From Carettochelys insculpta (taxonomy: Eukaryota > Chordata > Testudines > Carettochelyidae): a stretch of 64,000 bases of DNA. The translations under genes were made by a program, and so were the position numbers. The stretch lies in NCBI RefSeq assembly GCF_033958435.1, contig NC_134144.1:6132010-6196009 (forward strand). The letters are read 5' to 3'. The notes under the pieces are model-generated. The model saw only the letters and a program-made list of their open reading frames with translations. It was not told the DNA's origin and searched no databases. Shown here in pieces: positions 23,640-34,248 of the stretch. Every line of letters starts with the position of its first letter. The first letter of the stretch is position 1.

Positions 23640-24275
23640 CAGCTCCACAGGTTGCCATTCCTCCTCCCCTGCCACATCACCATGAGCACCTGGGGAAGCT
23701 CCATCCCTGCACTGCCCTCAGGTGTAGGCTCTGCCCTGCAGCTCCCATTGGCCAGGAATTGTGGCCATTGGGAGCTGCGGGGACAGGGACAGGGGACAGT
23801 GCTGCAGGTGAGCACGGGGCTGCATGGGCCATGCACAACCATATGCTTCCCACCTTCAAGTGAGACCCACCCCAGGTTAGCACCCTCCCATCCCTCCCCC
23901 ATCCCTGAGCTCCCTCCCAGATCCCAACTCCTCCCAGGCCCTAGACCCCCAACCCCGAGCCCCCTGCCACACTGTAAGTCCCTAACTCCTTCCCAGACCC
24001 TATACCCCAGCTCCATGGTGCACCCTAACTCATGCCCAGACCCTACACCCCCACCCCAGCCTCCTTTCCTGATCCTGCTCCCACACTCCAACCCCCTTTG
24101 CCCCAGCTGGCCCCTTCTCCTGTACCTTGAAGGACTCATCCCCACCCCAGAGCTCACACCCAGTCAGGACCCTCACCCCCCTTGCATCCACCCTCCTGCC
24201 TCAACCCATAGCCCTATCCTGTGCATTAAATCCCTCATATCTGGCCCCACTCCCAAGCCTTGGCCTTATATTTAG
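23640..24275. repeat. C-rich interspersed repeat with a CAGCTCCCATTGGCC foldback
   Basis: From about 23.87 kb the plus strand is a strongly C-rich run built of CCC(A/T)-containing words. The 5' part has an inverted pair, GCAGCTCCCATTGGCC (23738-23753) and GGCCATTGGGAGCTGC (23763-23778), a motif common in GC-rich turtle DNA-transposon ends. Long open frames on both strands (207 and 177 codons) follow from the lack of stop codons in such sequence. A similar C-rich block is at 47 kb. Confidence 0.6.
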
Positions 24276-24960
24276 AAGAGACTAGCTAGAATTGTGGTGT
24301 AATATTTTGTTCACATGGGTATAAACTAGAGACAAAACTATACCTAAGGAAGAGATTCAGTGAGAGAAAAGCACAAGCAGAAAGAGAAAAGACTTCTTGG
24401 TTGATATTCAATCAGAGAAGGCCTAACATGGGGGATGTGGGGAGATCTAAGATCCGCTGTAGGTAACAAGAGTGTCTGTTAACTTAACTGAGTTTTGAGT
24501 GAGGCTAAGAGAGAAAACAAACATGAACATTGCTTGACAGGTTAAATACTTAGCTTCTGAAAATAACTATATCAGAGCCGACAATAAGCACTTCTACCAA
24601 TAGTCATACTGAAATCAATAGAATTAGCCAAAAGCATCTTCAGCAGCACCATGTGGTGCCTCCAATAACGTTACAAAGAAACAAGGCTTTCTTGGTAGCA
24701 GCCCTGTGCTGAAGAACTCCCTTTTGGCAGATGTCAGATTGAAAAAGGATCTTGCCATTCTCAGACCAAAATAAAAGACCCTTCTCTTTACATTAGATAT
24801 TCTATAGTAACTACCTTAAAAACTACCTTAAAATGGCAGTGAAAGGAAATTATACATAATGGCAGATTTATGTTTAATCAGGTTGTTTTACAAGGAACTG
24901 AATATTTGACTCGTGTACATTTTTATACGCTATTATCTCGGTGATGGAAACTAGACACAT
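24276..24960. other. Intronic DNA, no feature seen
   Basis: No gene or named repeat recognised. Confidence 0.4.
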
Positions 24961-24965
24961 AATTA

Positions 24966-25056
24966 GATTTCAAGCGATTTGGGGCAGGGACTGTCTTTTC
25001 ATTCTGTGTGTATACAAGGCCTAATATAAAAGGGCCTGTAATCCTAATTAGGATAT
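24966..25056 (+). mobile_element. MIR-type SINE tail fragment
   Basis: TTCAAGCGATTTGGGGCAGG followed by GACTGTCTTTTCATTCTGTG and a degraded 'acaaggcctaatat' segment match the MIR 3' pattern ('gctctttggggcagggactgtct'). Fragment. Confidence 0.6.
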
Positions 25057-26355
25057 CTGGGCACAAACAGCATACCAAAAAACAAAAAAAAAAGAGTAAT
25101 GTTGATAAAGATATTCTATTTTAGTCAGATATCATTGCTTATGATTGAATTATGACTGGATTATTTTAAATCATGCTTCATTGTGGTGATTCGTCCCAAC
25201 CTGGTATCTCTGTTGCGGTTATTCCTACAGAGAACATTTTGGATTTTATCCAGATGATGGGAAATTTTGCCCACTCAGGCTATCTGAAGCCGATAAGCTT
25301 TGTACTGGAAACTTCCCATCTGGCTCAAAATACTGCTACTGCATTTTCAGGGATGTGACTCCTTTACAAATGCCCCACGTTACACTCCAGATATGAAATA
25401 AATAAATAAAAAACAGAACTCTTTCAAATCCACATCATGCAGAATGTGAGCTACTTTTCTAAAATCTATAATCTTATATAGAACACAGCCAAATTCAAAC
25501 TCCTGGAAATACTGGAAAGTGTACAATGCCCAATACTTTATGGAAATGCAAATACAATTTTAGTTATTAAACACAGAGAGCTGTTAAATTCTTTACAAAA
25601 TCCCCCAATGATCAATGGATTTTTTTTCCTAGTGGTACCAACTCAGTAAAATAATATTCTACTATTACTAGTAAAGTGCTTCTCTTTCTCCTATCTCCTA
25701 TTTGATTTAAATGCTTGTGTCTAGCACAGCACTTAAGTGCACACTTAAAACTGAACACATGGTACTGTTGCTGTGAGCAGGAATGCAACTGCTTATCTGC
25801 CCCCTTGGAAGTAAAGATTAATGTAGTTTGTAAAACAAAACTATTTTTGTTCATTTTGCACAACACTATTAAAAATAAAAAGGAGCAGTCAGTCACAATG
25901 CTGGTAACAGACGGTAATATAGGGGTGATGATGCAAAGAAAACCATTGCGCTAGGTGTGCATTTCAATTCTTCGTACATAATCGACCACTTATTCCAATA
26001 TGATAGGTTCTGCTGGGAGAATAATAGAATTTATCATGGGTTTGTTATGAAGCACAACTGGTGTATAAACATATGAAGGAGGAGAAATAATTCTCCTGTT
26101 TTCCCTCACACGGTGAGCATCTCTTTCTCTCTCTCGCATTATTGTAAATGTTTGGTTTTGTGTAATACATTAATTTAATTTGACCAATTCAAATAAGTAG
26201 GGCTTGTGTCATTAGTTGGTAGAAATATGCACATTAGCCTGACTAACCCCAGTTGGGGATCTGGCCTGAGTATTTTAAAGTCACCTACAAAATGCTGTCA
26301 GAGCAAAAACACTTCTTTTGATAGGCAGAGCTGTCAATTTAACTAAGAATCCTAC
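25057..26355. other. SPAG16 intron, no further feature
   Basis: Intronic sequence just downstream (minus strand) of the 127-bp SPAG16 exon. No later SPAG16 exon, which should continue the WD40 C-terminus in phase 1, was recognised here or anywhere to the left. Confidence 0.5.
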
Positions 26356-26482
26356 CGGATGGGTCAAAGACCACCTGATTCCCAGAATGAGGGCCTGCAT
26401 CTATTGATACCATCGGTGTTATCCTCCGAACATCCCAGAACTTCATCACACCGTAGGAGTCACAGGAAACAATGGTGTCACC
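26356..26482 (-). CDS. SPAG16: SPAG16-like WD40 exon (second of two seen)
   Basis: A 127-bp internal exon on the minus strand. It opens after an AG acceptor preceded by a T-rich tract, in phase 0, and ends at a GT (GTAGGA, weaker than consensus) in phase 1. It codes for GDTIVSCDSYGVMKFWDV, then RRITPMVSIDAGPHSGNQ, then VVFDPSG. The SCDSYGVMKFWD segment is the C and D strand of a WD40 blade. The stretch VSIDxGPxxGNxVxFDxSG closely resembles human SPAG16 (PF20), a central-apparatus protein of motile cilia and sperm flagella. The reading frame is open throughout. In the human protein about 57 residues follow this point, so at least one more coding exon should lie to the left, outside the window. 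Confidence 0.85.
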
Positions 26483-26944
26483 CTGCCAAGTACAAAAAAT
26501 AAATAAATAAAATATTATTTGTGCTTCAGAGAGGAAGAACTCTGTGACAGATATGGAGCTGATGTGTAATGATGTTAAAAATACTGGGATATATTAGTTT
26601 TACTAACCCTGTAATTGACCAGCTCAGTGAGGGGTAGTTATTGTATTTGGGGTTATTAGAATGTTCTCTGTGACTACTGATCTGCGACTAGGATGCTCAT
26701 GCTACTCTTAGACCACACCGCCCCAGGGGCGGGGACATCAGGATGCATGTGGCCCACTGTGCGTCTCCTACACATTGCCTGTGATCCACACATTAGTCAC
26801 TTCTTATTATCTATACAGATTTGATATAACCATACTGTGAAAGGATTTAATTATCCGAAGAGAAAGTTCATAGGGGTCTGAATCACCTTGTTACCTCCTG
26901 CTGCCAGCGTCAGGAGACATGCTTGCATTGTATCCATATATGCA

Positions 26945-27068
26945 TTCACAATGATATTGTAGACCCGTGTTAGCCTGCGTTTCCCTTTAAGATCCCCCAT
27001 GACATTCTTCTGTGAAACCAAATTGGGATATTGTAGGGCCCTCTTGCTTATAACTGGTATCATCACCC
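26945..27068 (+). repeat. Left copy of a direct repeat pair ('tttaagatcccccatg')
   Basis: The segment with GTTAGCCTGCGTTTCCCTTT, AAGATCCCCCATGACATTC, TTGGGATATTGTAGGGCCCTC and CTTGCT is repeated in diverged form, same orientation, at 27925-28085. The roughly 850 bp between the two are also repeat-like. The pair could be the ends of one old retroelement or a local duplication. Confidence 0.5.
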
Positions 27069-27860
27069 TGGCAACATCAACCTTTTAGCCAACCACATGC
27101 TCTCTTCTGGGTTATCCAGTCCTGCTTTTGCCTTGCAGGATAATAGGTGTATATACCAGCCCCTGACTCTCTTGGATGGATTCTCCTCTCATATCTAGCC
27201 CTGACCCTGGTTACTCACAGGACTACCACATCCACTGTCCCAAGGAAACAGTGTACACACCAGCCTGTACAAGTCACCTCAGGAACAGCACTTGGATATA
27301 TTTAAAGTGAAGGCAAAGATAAGTTTATTGCCAATGATTCAAGAGACAGTGAGTAAAGACATTGGAAAAATAAGGTTACATGTGGAGCACAATCATAACA
27401 TGCTTTCTAGAGACAAAATTCAACTGTTAGATTAACCTCCTGTCTAATGAAACTTTTCTCACCCAAAGCCTTTTGAAGCTTCTTCTGTTAAGGTAGCCAA
27501 AGATCCTGTTTTCATGATTGTACATATACTGTTCACTGATTTCCTACTTCAGTACAAAGGAATGTGTTTTGTGATGTCTACTTATGTCTCCAAAGTTAAC
27601 TACCTGTATTCAGAGACAGTATAACCCACTTCCCCATTCACTGTTTTTTCTGGGTGTTCCTTTTAGTTGGGTACATCTCTCTGATAATTTCCTATGTAAA
27701 GGGCATCCTTTGTGCTAGTGTACATGCTCTTAATTTACATGTGAAAGAAAAAAGGTAAACAAACATCTTTTCTCTGACAGGAAGCCTGTTTCTCCATGTC
27801 TACTGTGACACTGAACCTAAGAACGTATTTCAAATCACGTACATAACAGCTTCAGAGTAT
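27069..27860 (+). repeat. Unassigned turtle-type repeat between direct repeats
   Basis: Includes GATAAGTTTATTGCCAATGA, ACATGCTTTCTAGAGACAAA and CTTTTCTCACCCAAAGCC. I recognise this order of words from many copies in turtle genomes, but cannot name the family. No protein-coding remnant is visible. Confidence 0.4.
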
Positions 27861-27896
27861 CTGTTCATGAATTTCAAAACGATATCATAGACCAGT

Positions 27897-27935
27897 AACA
27901 CGCAGTCTTAGAGACTAACTAATGTATCATGGACC
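27897..27935 (+). repeat. Fragment of 'ttagagactaac' turtle repeat
   Basis: AACACGCAGTCTTAGAGACT followed by AACTAATG resembles the 'ttagtctctaaggtgccac' part of the repeat seen at 57.7 kb. Too short to classify. Confidence 0.3.
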
Positions 27936-28085
27936 ACTGTAAGCCTGGCTTTCCTTTTAAGATCTCACATGGCATTTTGTGTGCATGTGTGTGTGAGAAT
28001 CAGAATGTAAACTCCCGAATCAGGATATTTTATAACCCTCTTGCTGCCAGGTATTAATTTCTTGTGTCATAGAAGGCATCACCAA
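27925..28085 (+). repeat. Right copy of the direct repeat pair
   Basis: GTAAGCCTGGCTTTCCTTTT, AAGATCTCACATGGCATTTT, CAGGATATTTTATAACCCTC and TTGCTGCC match the segment at 26945-27068 in order and orientation. A GTGTGTGTGT insertion is present here only. Confidence 0.5.
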
Positions 28086-28358
28086 AATAAATAAATAAAC
28101 AACAAATAAAAAACATCCCTACTGGGGTTTGTTAAGGTTGTGAATCAACCAACAGAACACAAATCACCAAATGCTGTGGCCATATTTCTTTTTGAGGGAA
28201 ATAATGTGGGAAACCATCACATGGGTTCAGCTATTTTATCCAGTACAATGTACACGTATTATAAATTTCAAACCACATAAAAACTTTACCAAGCTGGAAG
28301 GTCATGTCTATAGAGTTCTTGGGTTATGAATCAGCTATAAAAATAATCCATGCCCACG

Positions 28359-29660
28359 GAAATAAGGGATGGTACCTAAGGAATGTACAAGATCCATGCT
28401 AGTGATAATACACAAGAAAGGTAGTGCATTGGAGTGCAAGAACTACAGAACGATTGCCCTAACAAGCCATCTAGGCAAGGTGCTGACGATGATACTGACG
28501 GAGAGACTGAGATCTCAGATAGAAGAACATCTAGCTGATGAGCAAGAGGGATTCAGGAAAGATAGAAGTACCATACAGCAGATATTGGCACTAAGATTGA
28601 TAGCAGAGAAAGCTCAATGAAAGAACAAGAAAATCTACAATTGCTTTGTCTATTTTCAGGAGGCATTTGATAGTATAGATCAGAAAGTGACTTGCGCAGC
28701 ATTGGAGTTGTACGGAGTGGATAGCAGACTAATACAGTTGTTGAAGGAGATCAATGACAATGTGGATGCAGTGGTGAGAACATGTGGAGAGTTGGGAAGT
28801 TGGTTTAGAATGAGTAAAGGTAGGAGACAAGGAGATCCGATATCACCAAGTATCTTCATCATGCACCTAGAGAGAGTGATAGACAAGATCAAGGAAAAGG
28901 AGGAAGGAATATCAGTGCATGGGATCAGAATCAACAACTTGAGGTTCGTCGATGATATAGTTACCATTGAAGAAGATGAAGGGAAGCTATTAAGAATGGT
29001 GCAGGTGTTGAACAAGGATGAGAAGTGGTACAGACTGATTACAAACATGGATAAAACAAAAACCAAGGTACATGGAAATAGGGAAATAGGAAAGAAGATC
29101 AGGGTAGATGGGATCGAACTAGAGAATGTAGAGAAGTTCACGTATCTGGGAAGCAACATAACATATGATCTGGACTGTAAGAAGGAAATAGCGACTAGAA
29201 TAGTGAAAGGGTGAGTTTGAAGGCAATGGACAAGATCTGGAAAATCAAAGCAATTAGCTTAGGAATGAAGCTGAACATCCTGAAAATGTGTGTTGTACAG
29301 CTGTGAGACATGGGCGATAACACAGGATTTGAAGAGAAGGATATTGGCATTTGAGAGAAGGTGTTATAGAAAGATACTGAGAATACGATGGATGCAGAAG
29401 ATGACCAACAAGGAATTATATAGGAAAATACAGCCAAAAGAGAACCTACTGCAGGTTATACTACAGAAGTTACAGCTGTTTGGACATATCTGAAGAAGGA
29501 ACAATGAATGAAAAATCAAGACTCCGGTATTCAGCATAATGGACAGTTTGAACAGAAGAGGCAGACCCCAGAGAAAATGGGTAGATGATATAATAGATTG
29601 GTGCAGCCCTAGTCTACAGAAAACACCTAGAGAACAATCGCGTTACATAGTAGCAGCCCT
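28359..29660 (+). pseudogene. Non-LTR retrotransposon reverse transcriptase remnant (not CR1)
   Basis: One reading frame runs from about 28369 to 29690 with few lesions. It has NYRTIALTSHLGKVLTMIL and DEQEGFRKDRST (fingers), FVYFQEAFDSID (motif A), RRQGDPISPSIF, RFVDDIV (the YxDD box, 28945-28959) and VEKFTYLGSNIT. After these come a SCETWAI segment, then RRGRPQRKWVDDIIDW near the C-terminus. Damage: TGA at 28618, motif A first Asp changed to Tyr at 28651-28653, a local frameshift about 29.21-29.29 kb, and TGA at 29491 and 29509. The enzyme cannot be active. Clade not settled; the C-terminal pattern is that of LINE groups other than CR1. Confidence 0.85.
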
Positions 29661-30600
29661 CATGGACTTGCCAAAAATAAATCTTGCCACATCAGCCTAA
29701 TTACCTTATGTGATAGTTCTACTGGTGTAGTGAGAGGAAAATAGGAGAGGTAATAGATCTGGATTTTAGTCGGGCTTTTCATGAAATCCTGCATGAGTTC
29801 CTCATATGCAAAGATTAGAAACCTGGTCTAGATCAAGGGTGAGTAAGCTTTTTACACTGGGCCATACTTTTCATCCCTCAATTAGCACGGTCTTTCCCAT
29901 TCTGTCTAATGTAATCCAAACAGATGGAAATTTTGGTTATAGTCATTAAAAATAACCCTTCAGCACATGTAAACAATAAGTGCACAGAATGTAAAAACTT
30001 TATAAATCAGTATATAAATGTGAATACATGTACATTAAAACAGCAGCATAGTTCACAATGTTTAATGAGATGGATGAGACTGAGACCCAGCAGCCAATTG
30101 TGCTGTGCCCCGCTCATGAATTCCCCGCCCCCAGGTCTAGACTAAATTATTACAAGGCAGGTGTAAAACTGGTTGAGAGACTGTGCTCAAAAAGTAGTTA
30201 TCAATGGTTCACTGTCAAAGTGGGGACGCTTGGCCAATGGGGTTATATTATCATTAATGACTGAGATGATGGGGTGGAGAGTGTAACAACAACATAGGAG
30301 GCATTTCTAACACTTTGGAAGACAGGACTGGAACTCCAAACAATTTTTACACAATAGAGACTGGCTCTGAAATCAACAACATAAAGTTCAATAAAGACAA
30401 CAGGAAAGTACTTCACCTAAGAAGGAAAAATCATATGCACAACTACATTATGGAGAATAACAGGCTAGGAGGCAGTATTTATTGCTAAAAAGTGTCTGGG
30501 AGCATGTAACAAAGAGGCATGTTCACCTTTGGAAATTGGCAGTGAGGGGTGGCCATTCATGCTTACATGCTTATAACCCATAGTGGATCATAATATGAGT
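29661..30600 (+). mobile_element. CR1 LINE, sense, broken
   Basis: AATCTTGCCACATCAGCCTA, then GATCTGGATTTTAGTCGGGC and TTTTCATGAAATC, correspond to the CR1 reverse-transcriptase region with 'DLDFSRAF'. The stretch 30297-30470 (GGAAGACAGGACTGGAACTC, then TCAATAAAGACAACAGGAAA) corresponds to the later 'FNKDKxKVLHL' region, so several hundred bases between are deleted or decayed. It stops at 30600 where a Tigger-like MITE starts; the CR1 3' end resumes at about 30745. Confidence 0.65.
29924..30296. other. Unassigned sequence within the broken CR1 interval
   Basis: Between the two recognisable CR1 segments there is about 370 bp that I cannot place in CR1 or any other family. It may be a decayed insertion. 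Short open frames here have no similarity. Confidence 0.35.
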
Positions 30601-30601
30601 A

Positions 30602-30665
30602 CAGGTTGAACCTCCCAAAACCAGCATTCTCTGGTCTGGTAACATCTTTAGTCCAGCAAGACCTT
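30602..30665 (+). mobile_element. Tigger/pogo-like MITE, left-end fragment
   Basis: Starts CAGGTTGAACCTCCCAAAAC right after TA (30600-30601) and includes TGGTCTGGTAACATC. Only about 60 bp of the left end is present. The insertion interrupts the CR1 around it. Confidence 0.6.
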
Positions 30666-30744
30666 GGATGTTATTTGCCCAGAAACCCTGAAATGGGAGG
30701 TCGGTAGGGACAGCTCAGCCACCAAGGGATAAAAATAGCTGTAA

Positions 30745-30914
30745 TAGTTGTGAAATCCCCCTCACTGGAGGGTTTTAGAGACAGGTAGACTAACACCTGT
30801 TGGGGATAATCTTCTAGGTGTGCTTCATCCTCCTTCAGTTCAAGGGGCTGGACTACATGACCTTTTACTGTCCCTTCCAGCCCCTTGTTTCTACGCTTTT
30901 TATGATCCTGTGGA
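30745..30914 (+). mobile_element. CR1 LINE 3' end
   Basis: CCCCTCACTGGAGGGTTTTA, GACAGGTAGACTAACACCTG, GGGGCTGGACTACATGACC and CCCTTCCAGCCCCTTGTTTC, then TTTATGATCCTG, are the ordered blocks of the CR1 3' untranslated region, sense strand. It probably belongs to the same insertion as the segment ending at 30600. Confidence 0.8.
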
Positions 30915-31794
30915 ATTTTAGAATAAAGGGAAGCCATATTCTGAAATCAGTTACACTGATATATATCTACAGTAATTCAAACTAAATTGGTGTAGCTTCC
31001 ATTGATGTATATTAGTCTTTGAGAAGAGAGGGTAGTTTATTAACTTCAAAGAAAATTACCGGATTTCAGGCTGCCGATTAGAACATTGAAATGGGTCAGT
31101 TTCTGTGTCTAAACTTTATAACCTTAATTTTCACTTCTTTTATGGAGGTAATGCATGCAAAAGAACCCAAAAAAGAAAGGGGTTATCAAGCATATAGAGG
31201 TATTTAGACTTGAAGACATGCATTTTCTTCTGAAGGAGAAGGTAATGACCTGCAAACCTGTATAAAGGTATAACTATAATGGAATGTTTAGGTTCATTGC
31301 CGGAGTTGTCATATTTCAAAACTTATTTCCGGTATATTAGAAAGAAATGTTAGATGCAAAATAACAGAAAATGAACAATGGTCAGTCATCATCTCCATTT
31401 CTCAGGAAGTGATGAGGGATAACATGCCAACTTTACAATTATGAGGTTTTGCAAAATTATTCCAATCACCATAGACTAGATTTTCTAAAGTACCAAGTGA
31501 GATAAAAGGTTGGAGCATCTAACAAAACTTGCTGTTTTGTCAAAGGGGAAACATTTTGCAAAGACTTATCAGATTCCATGAAATTCCAGCTTGGAATATT
31601 TTCAGGTCTTGGGTGAAGACTGTTAATATTTGGATGGTTGGGGTACTGGCCTGGGAGATGGGAGACTCAGATTCAAGAAGATTTGGCATGATCTGGGAAG
31701 AAAGCATGTTCTCAGAATGAGGCATAGACTTGTACTTGAAAACTTTCTAATGAAAAGTTTAAAAAAAAATTTGAAATCTCTGAAGTAATCACAA
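30915..31794. other. Intronic DNA, no feature seen
   Basis: No gene or named repeat recognised. Overlapping short frames at 31.5-31.7 kb on both strands have no similarity. Confidence 0.4.
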
Positions 31795-32045
31795 AATGTA
31801 ACTGTTGTTCTCCGGATAGCAAGGCCCACAGCCACTGTGGGCCCCAGGGCAAGGTGAGATGGGGCCCAGCTCAGCATTCCTGAATGGCCAGGGCCAAGGG
31901 TGAAAGGAGTGGGGCCTAGGGCAGTCAGCCCTCATCACAACCATGACAAATGTGTTGCTCCTCCCCGCCCCCTCAAATACATACGCAGTGGTGGAACAGC
32001 ACAGCCACTGCACTTCAAAGGGGCCCAGAGCTCTGGGGGAAATAA
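31795..32045. repeat. GC-rich GGGGCCCA-type repeat
   Basis: GC-rich island-like block with GTGGGCCCCAGGGCAAGG, GATGGGGCCCAGCTCAGC and GGGGCCCAGAGCTCTGGGGG. Composition differs sharply from the flanks. Similar GC-rich words recur at 53.1-53.4 kb. Probably an interspersed repeat rather than a promoter, because no coding exon or transcript start is supported nearby. Confidence 0.45.
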
Positions 32046-32295
32046 TTTATCCTATACCTGTGGAAGTTTACTTCTTCTGTTGGCCAGTTTAGTAGCACTG
32101 TCCAGCACAATGGAAGAATGGAGTAACTCATAATCAAGTCCTTGGCTTGCACTTAATACAAGTACATCTAGAAGATGACCTGTATCACTTGTCTCTTAAG
32201 CCCTCATCCAGGAAGTAATTTGTGGCCATATCAAAACGCATAGCTTCGTGTGTTATCTAAAAGGATCATCACTCTTGTTATAATTTGTTTTTTGC

Positions 32296-32368
32296 ATTGC
32301 AGTAGCAGCTAGGAGCCTTGGGCATGGAGCAGAATCCCACAGTGCTAGACACTATGCAAGGAACAATC
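32296..32368 (+). mobile_element. MIR-type SINE fragment
   Basis: CAGCTAGGAGCCTTGGGCAT, then CACAGTGCTAGACACTATGC, matches the MIR tail ('cattgtgctaggcgctgtac'). Fragment. Confidence 0.5.
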
Positions 32369-33375
32369 GAAGAATCAGGACCAAATAATTTCTACTGTGT
32401 CAAAAGTTCTTGGCACAATTTTCATGGAATTCAGCACAAACATACGATACCATTATAAAATATAATAGTAATTTACAACAAAACTATGTACAACATCATT
32501 CATTTACATTTCACATTCAGAAAAAGATAACAAAAATATAGAATTCTTATTAAAAATGCGTATCAAGATGTTTTTTCCATCCTTGGAATACCCTGAATGA
32601 GAGCAATTATTAATGTATAAGTCAGTATTGATACCCACAAAGCTGTAATGAACTCACTATTTCTTTCTGCTTACTCATTAGCATAGGGTAATCTCTATTT
32701 ATCCCTTTCCTAAATCAAATGAGTTAGACCCTGAAGTTATGTGACAGTAAGTTTTCACTGAGAGTGAATAAAATATTAGCAGAGGAATGGAGCTGTGTTT
32801 AAAGGATAGTTTTTGAAGCTTCATTCTACTTTAAGAATGAGAAAGTAAGTGACCGGCATGGCATGTTAAACTAACACATTCTGCCTCTGGCAATGAGTCT
32901 CTTTCAAATGCTTTAGAAAGGAATCTGGTTTAATTCTCCTGTGAGCTGTCTGGATCTTCATCCCTATTATTGTTATTATTTTAGCTATTCATAGATGAGC
33001 CCTTTGCCTTGCTGTTTTCTTTTCTTGCCACATTAAAAAAAATGGTTTTCTGATATTTTTAACTCAGCAACATGCCGGAATGACAATGCAATGGGCCATG
33101 AAATGTGATGTAAGGAGAAACGTTGGAGCTCCAGTACATCAAGGCAAAAATTATGCTCCATTGTCATTGTCAGGCTTTATTTTGTGCTTCAACTAAAAAG
33201 CGTCAACTTTGTTATTTCATCAGGTCAAACTGATCCATTATCACCTGGATGACCACAAAACTGATGTTGGAAACTTGCTTCTCATATTTCATAACATCTC
33301 TATTAGGTATGTGTTTTATGGTCAATAAACAAGGAGGATGGTCATGTGATTAAGGGTCAATTTTGAGGCATGAGA
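32369..33375. other. Intronic DNA, no feature seen
   Basis: No gene or named repeat recognised. The 33.05-33.25 kb part is rich in developmental-enhancer-like AT words, but I have no comparative evidence. Confidence 0.35.
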
Positions 33376-33379
33376 CATG

Positions 33380-33560
33380 AACTTAGGAGATCAGGGTGGA
33401 AGTCTTGGTGTTCCCTTAGATTCTGTGTGTGACATCTGCAAGTCATTACATCTCCCAGCACATGAGTTTGCCATTTGTCAAATGGGAATAAACCATGTCA
33501 CCCAGTCAGACTAAAGTCTTTGAGGTAGGTCTTTGTACACGTACAACTAAAACACAACAG
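33380..33560 (+). mobile_element. MIR SINE
   Basis: TGACATCTGCAAGTCATTAC, ATTTGTCAAATGGGAATAA and TCTTTGAGGTAGGTC follow the order of MIR blocks ('gtgaccttgggcaagtcactt', 'tctgtaaaatggggataa', 'gagataggtc'). Old copy with no coding. Confidence 0.6.
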
Positions 33561-34245
33561 GCTTATATGGAATACCAGAACACAAATCATTGATAATTCT
33601 ATTAACAAGATCGAGTGTACCAATCTTACCAGCCATTTGCAGATACTAATTGATTGATCTAAGTTCATTTAAGTGTGAATTAATTATGCTTTTCCTTTTA
33701 AAATTATTGCTGCAGTACATTTGTGAAAAATCTTAGTCCCAGCGGTACTAATGTTACCGGTTACCTGGTGTAAAAACATCTTGTATGCTGTTATATCCTA
33801 TTAATGACACAAAATACGAACACTTGTGGCTTTCCATTAGTAATAGATTTTTAATACATGCACATTAGATCAACAGTGTCTACAACAATCAAAAGTCTTT
33901 ATCTCATTCTGAATATAATAAACTCCTTTGGGGAGCTTTCACGTTACAGTCTTAACTCTGAAAGAGACTTACTAATTGCTTTGTGACATTCTGCAGATCT
34001 TTTGAAAGGATACTATATTAAAGAATATCTAATGCATTTTTCATTCTATTTTTTATCTTGTAAGACTATTTCACATTTGCATTGAATTCAGACCTGAGGA
34101 TGGCAAATGAAACACATTAAGGATCAATGGTGTTACATACTTTTGAATCAGGTCTAAATTTGGTCCTGCGTTTTCAAAATAAAATTTATGTGCAAGAAAA
34201 AGTTTTATTATTAACGGATTATTATGATTATATCATTAAAGACTC
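33561..34245. other. Intronic DNA, no feature seen
   Basis: A+T-rich sequence without a recognisable gene or repeat. Confidence 0.4.
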
Positions 34246-34248
34246 CCA

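Noticed and set aside
23624..24275. Overlapping 207-codon (plus) and 177-codon (minus) open frames
   Set aside because: Both arise from the same C-rich repeat; Pro-rich and Gly-rich translations, no recognisable family.
31795..32045. CpG-island promoter
   Set aside because: GC-rich, but made of GGGGCCCA-type repeat words with few CG dinucleotides and no associated first exon.
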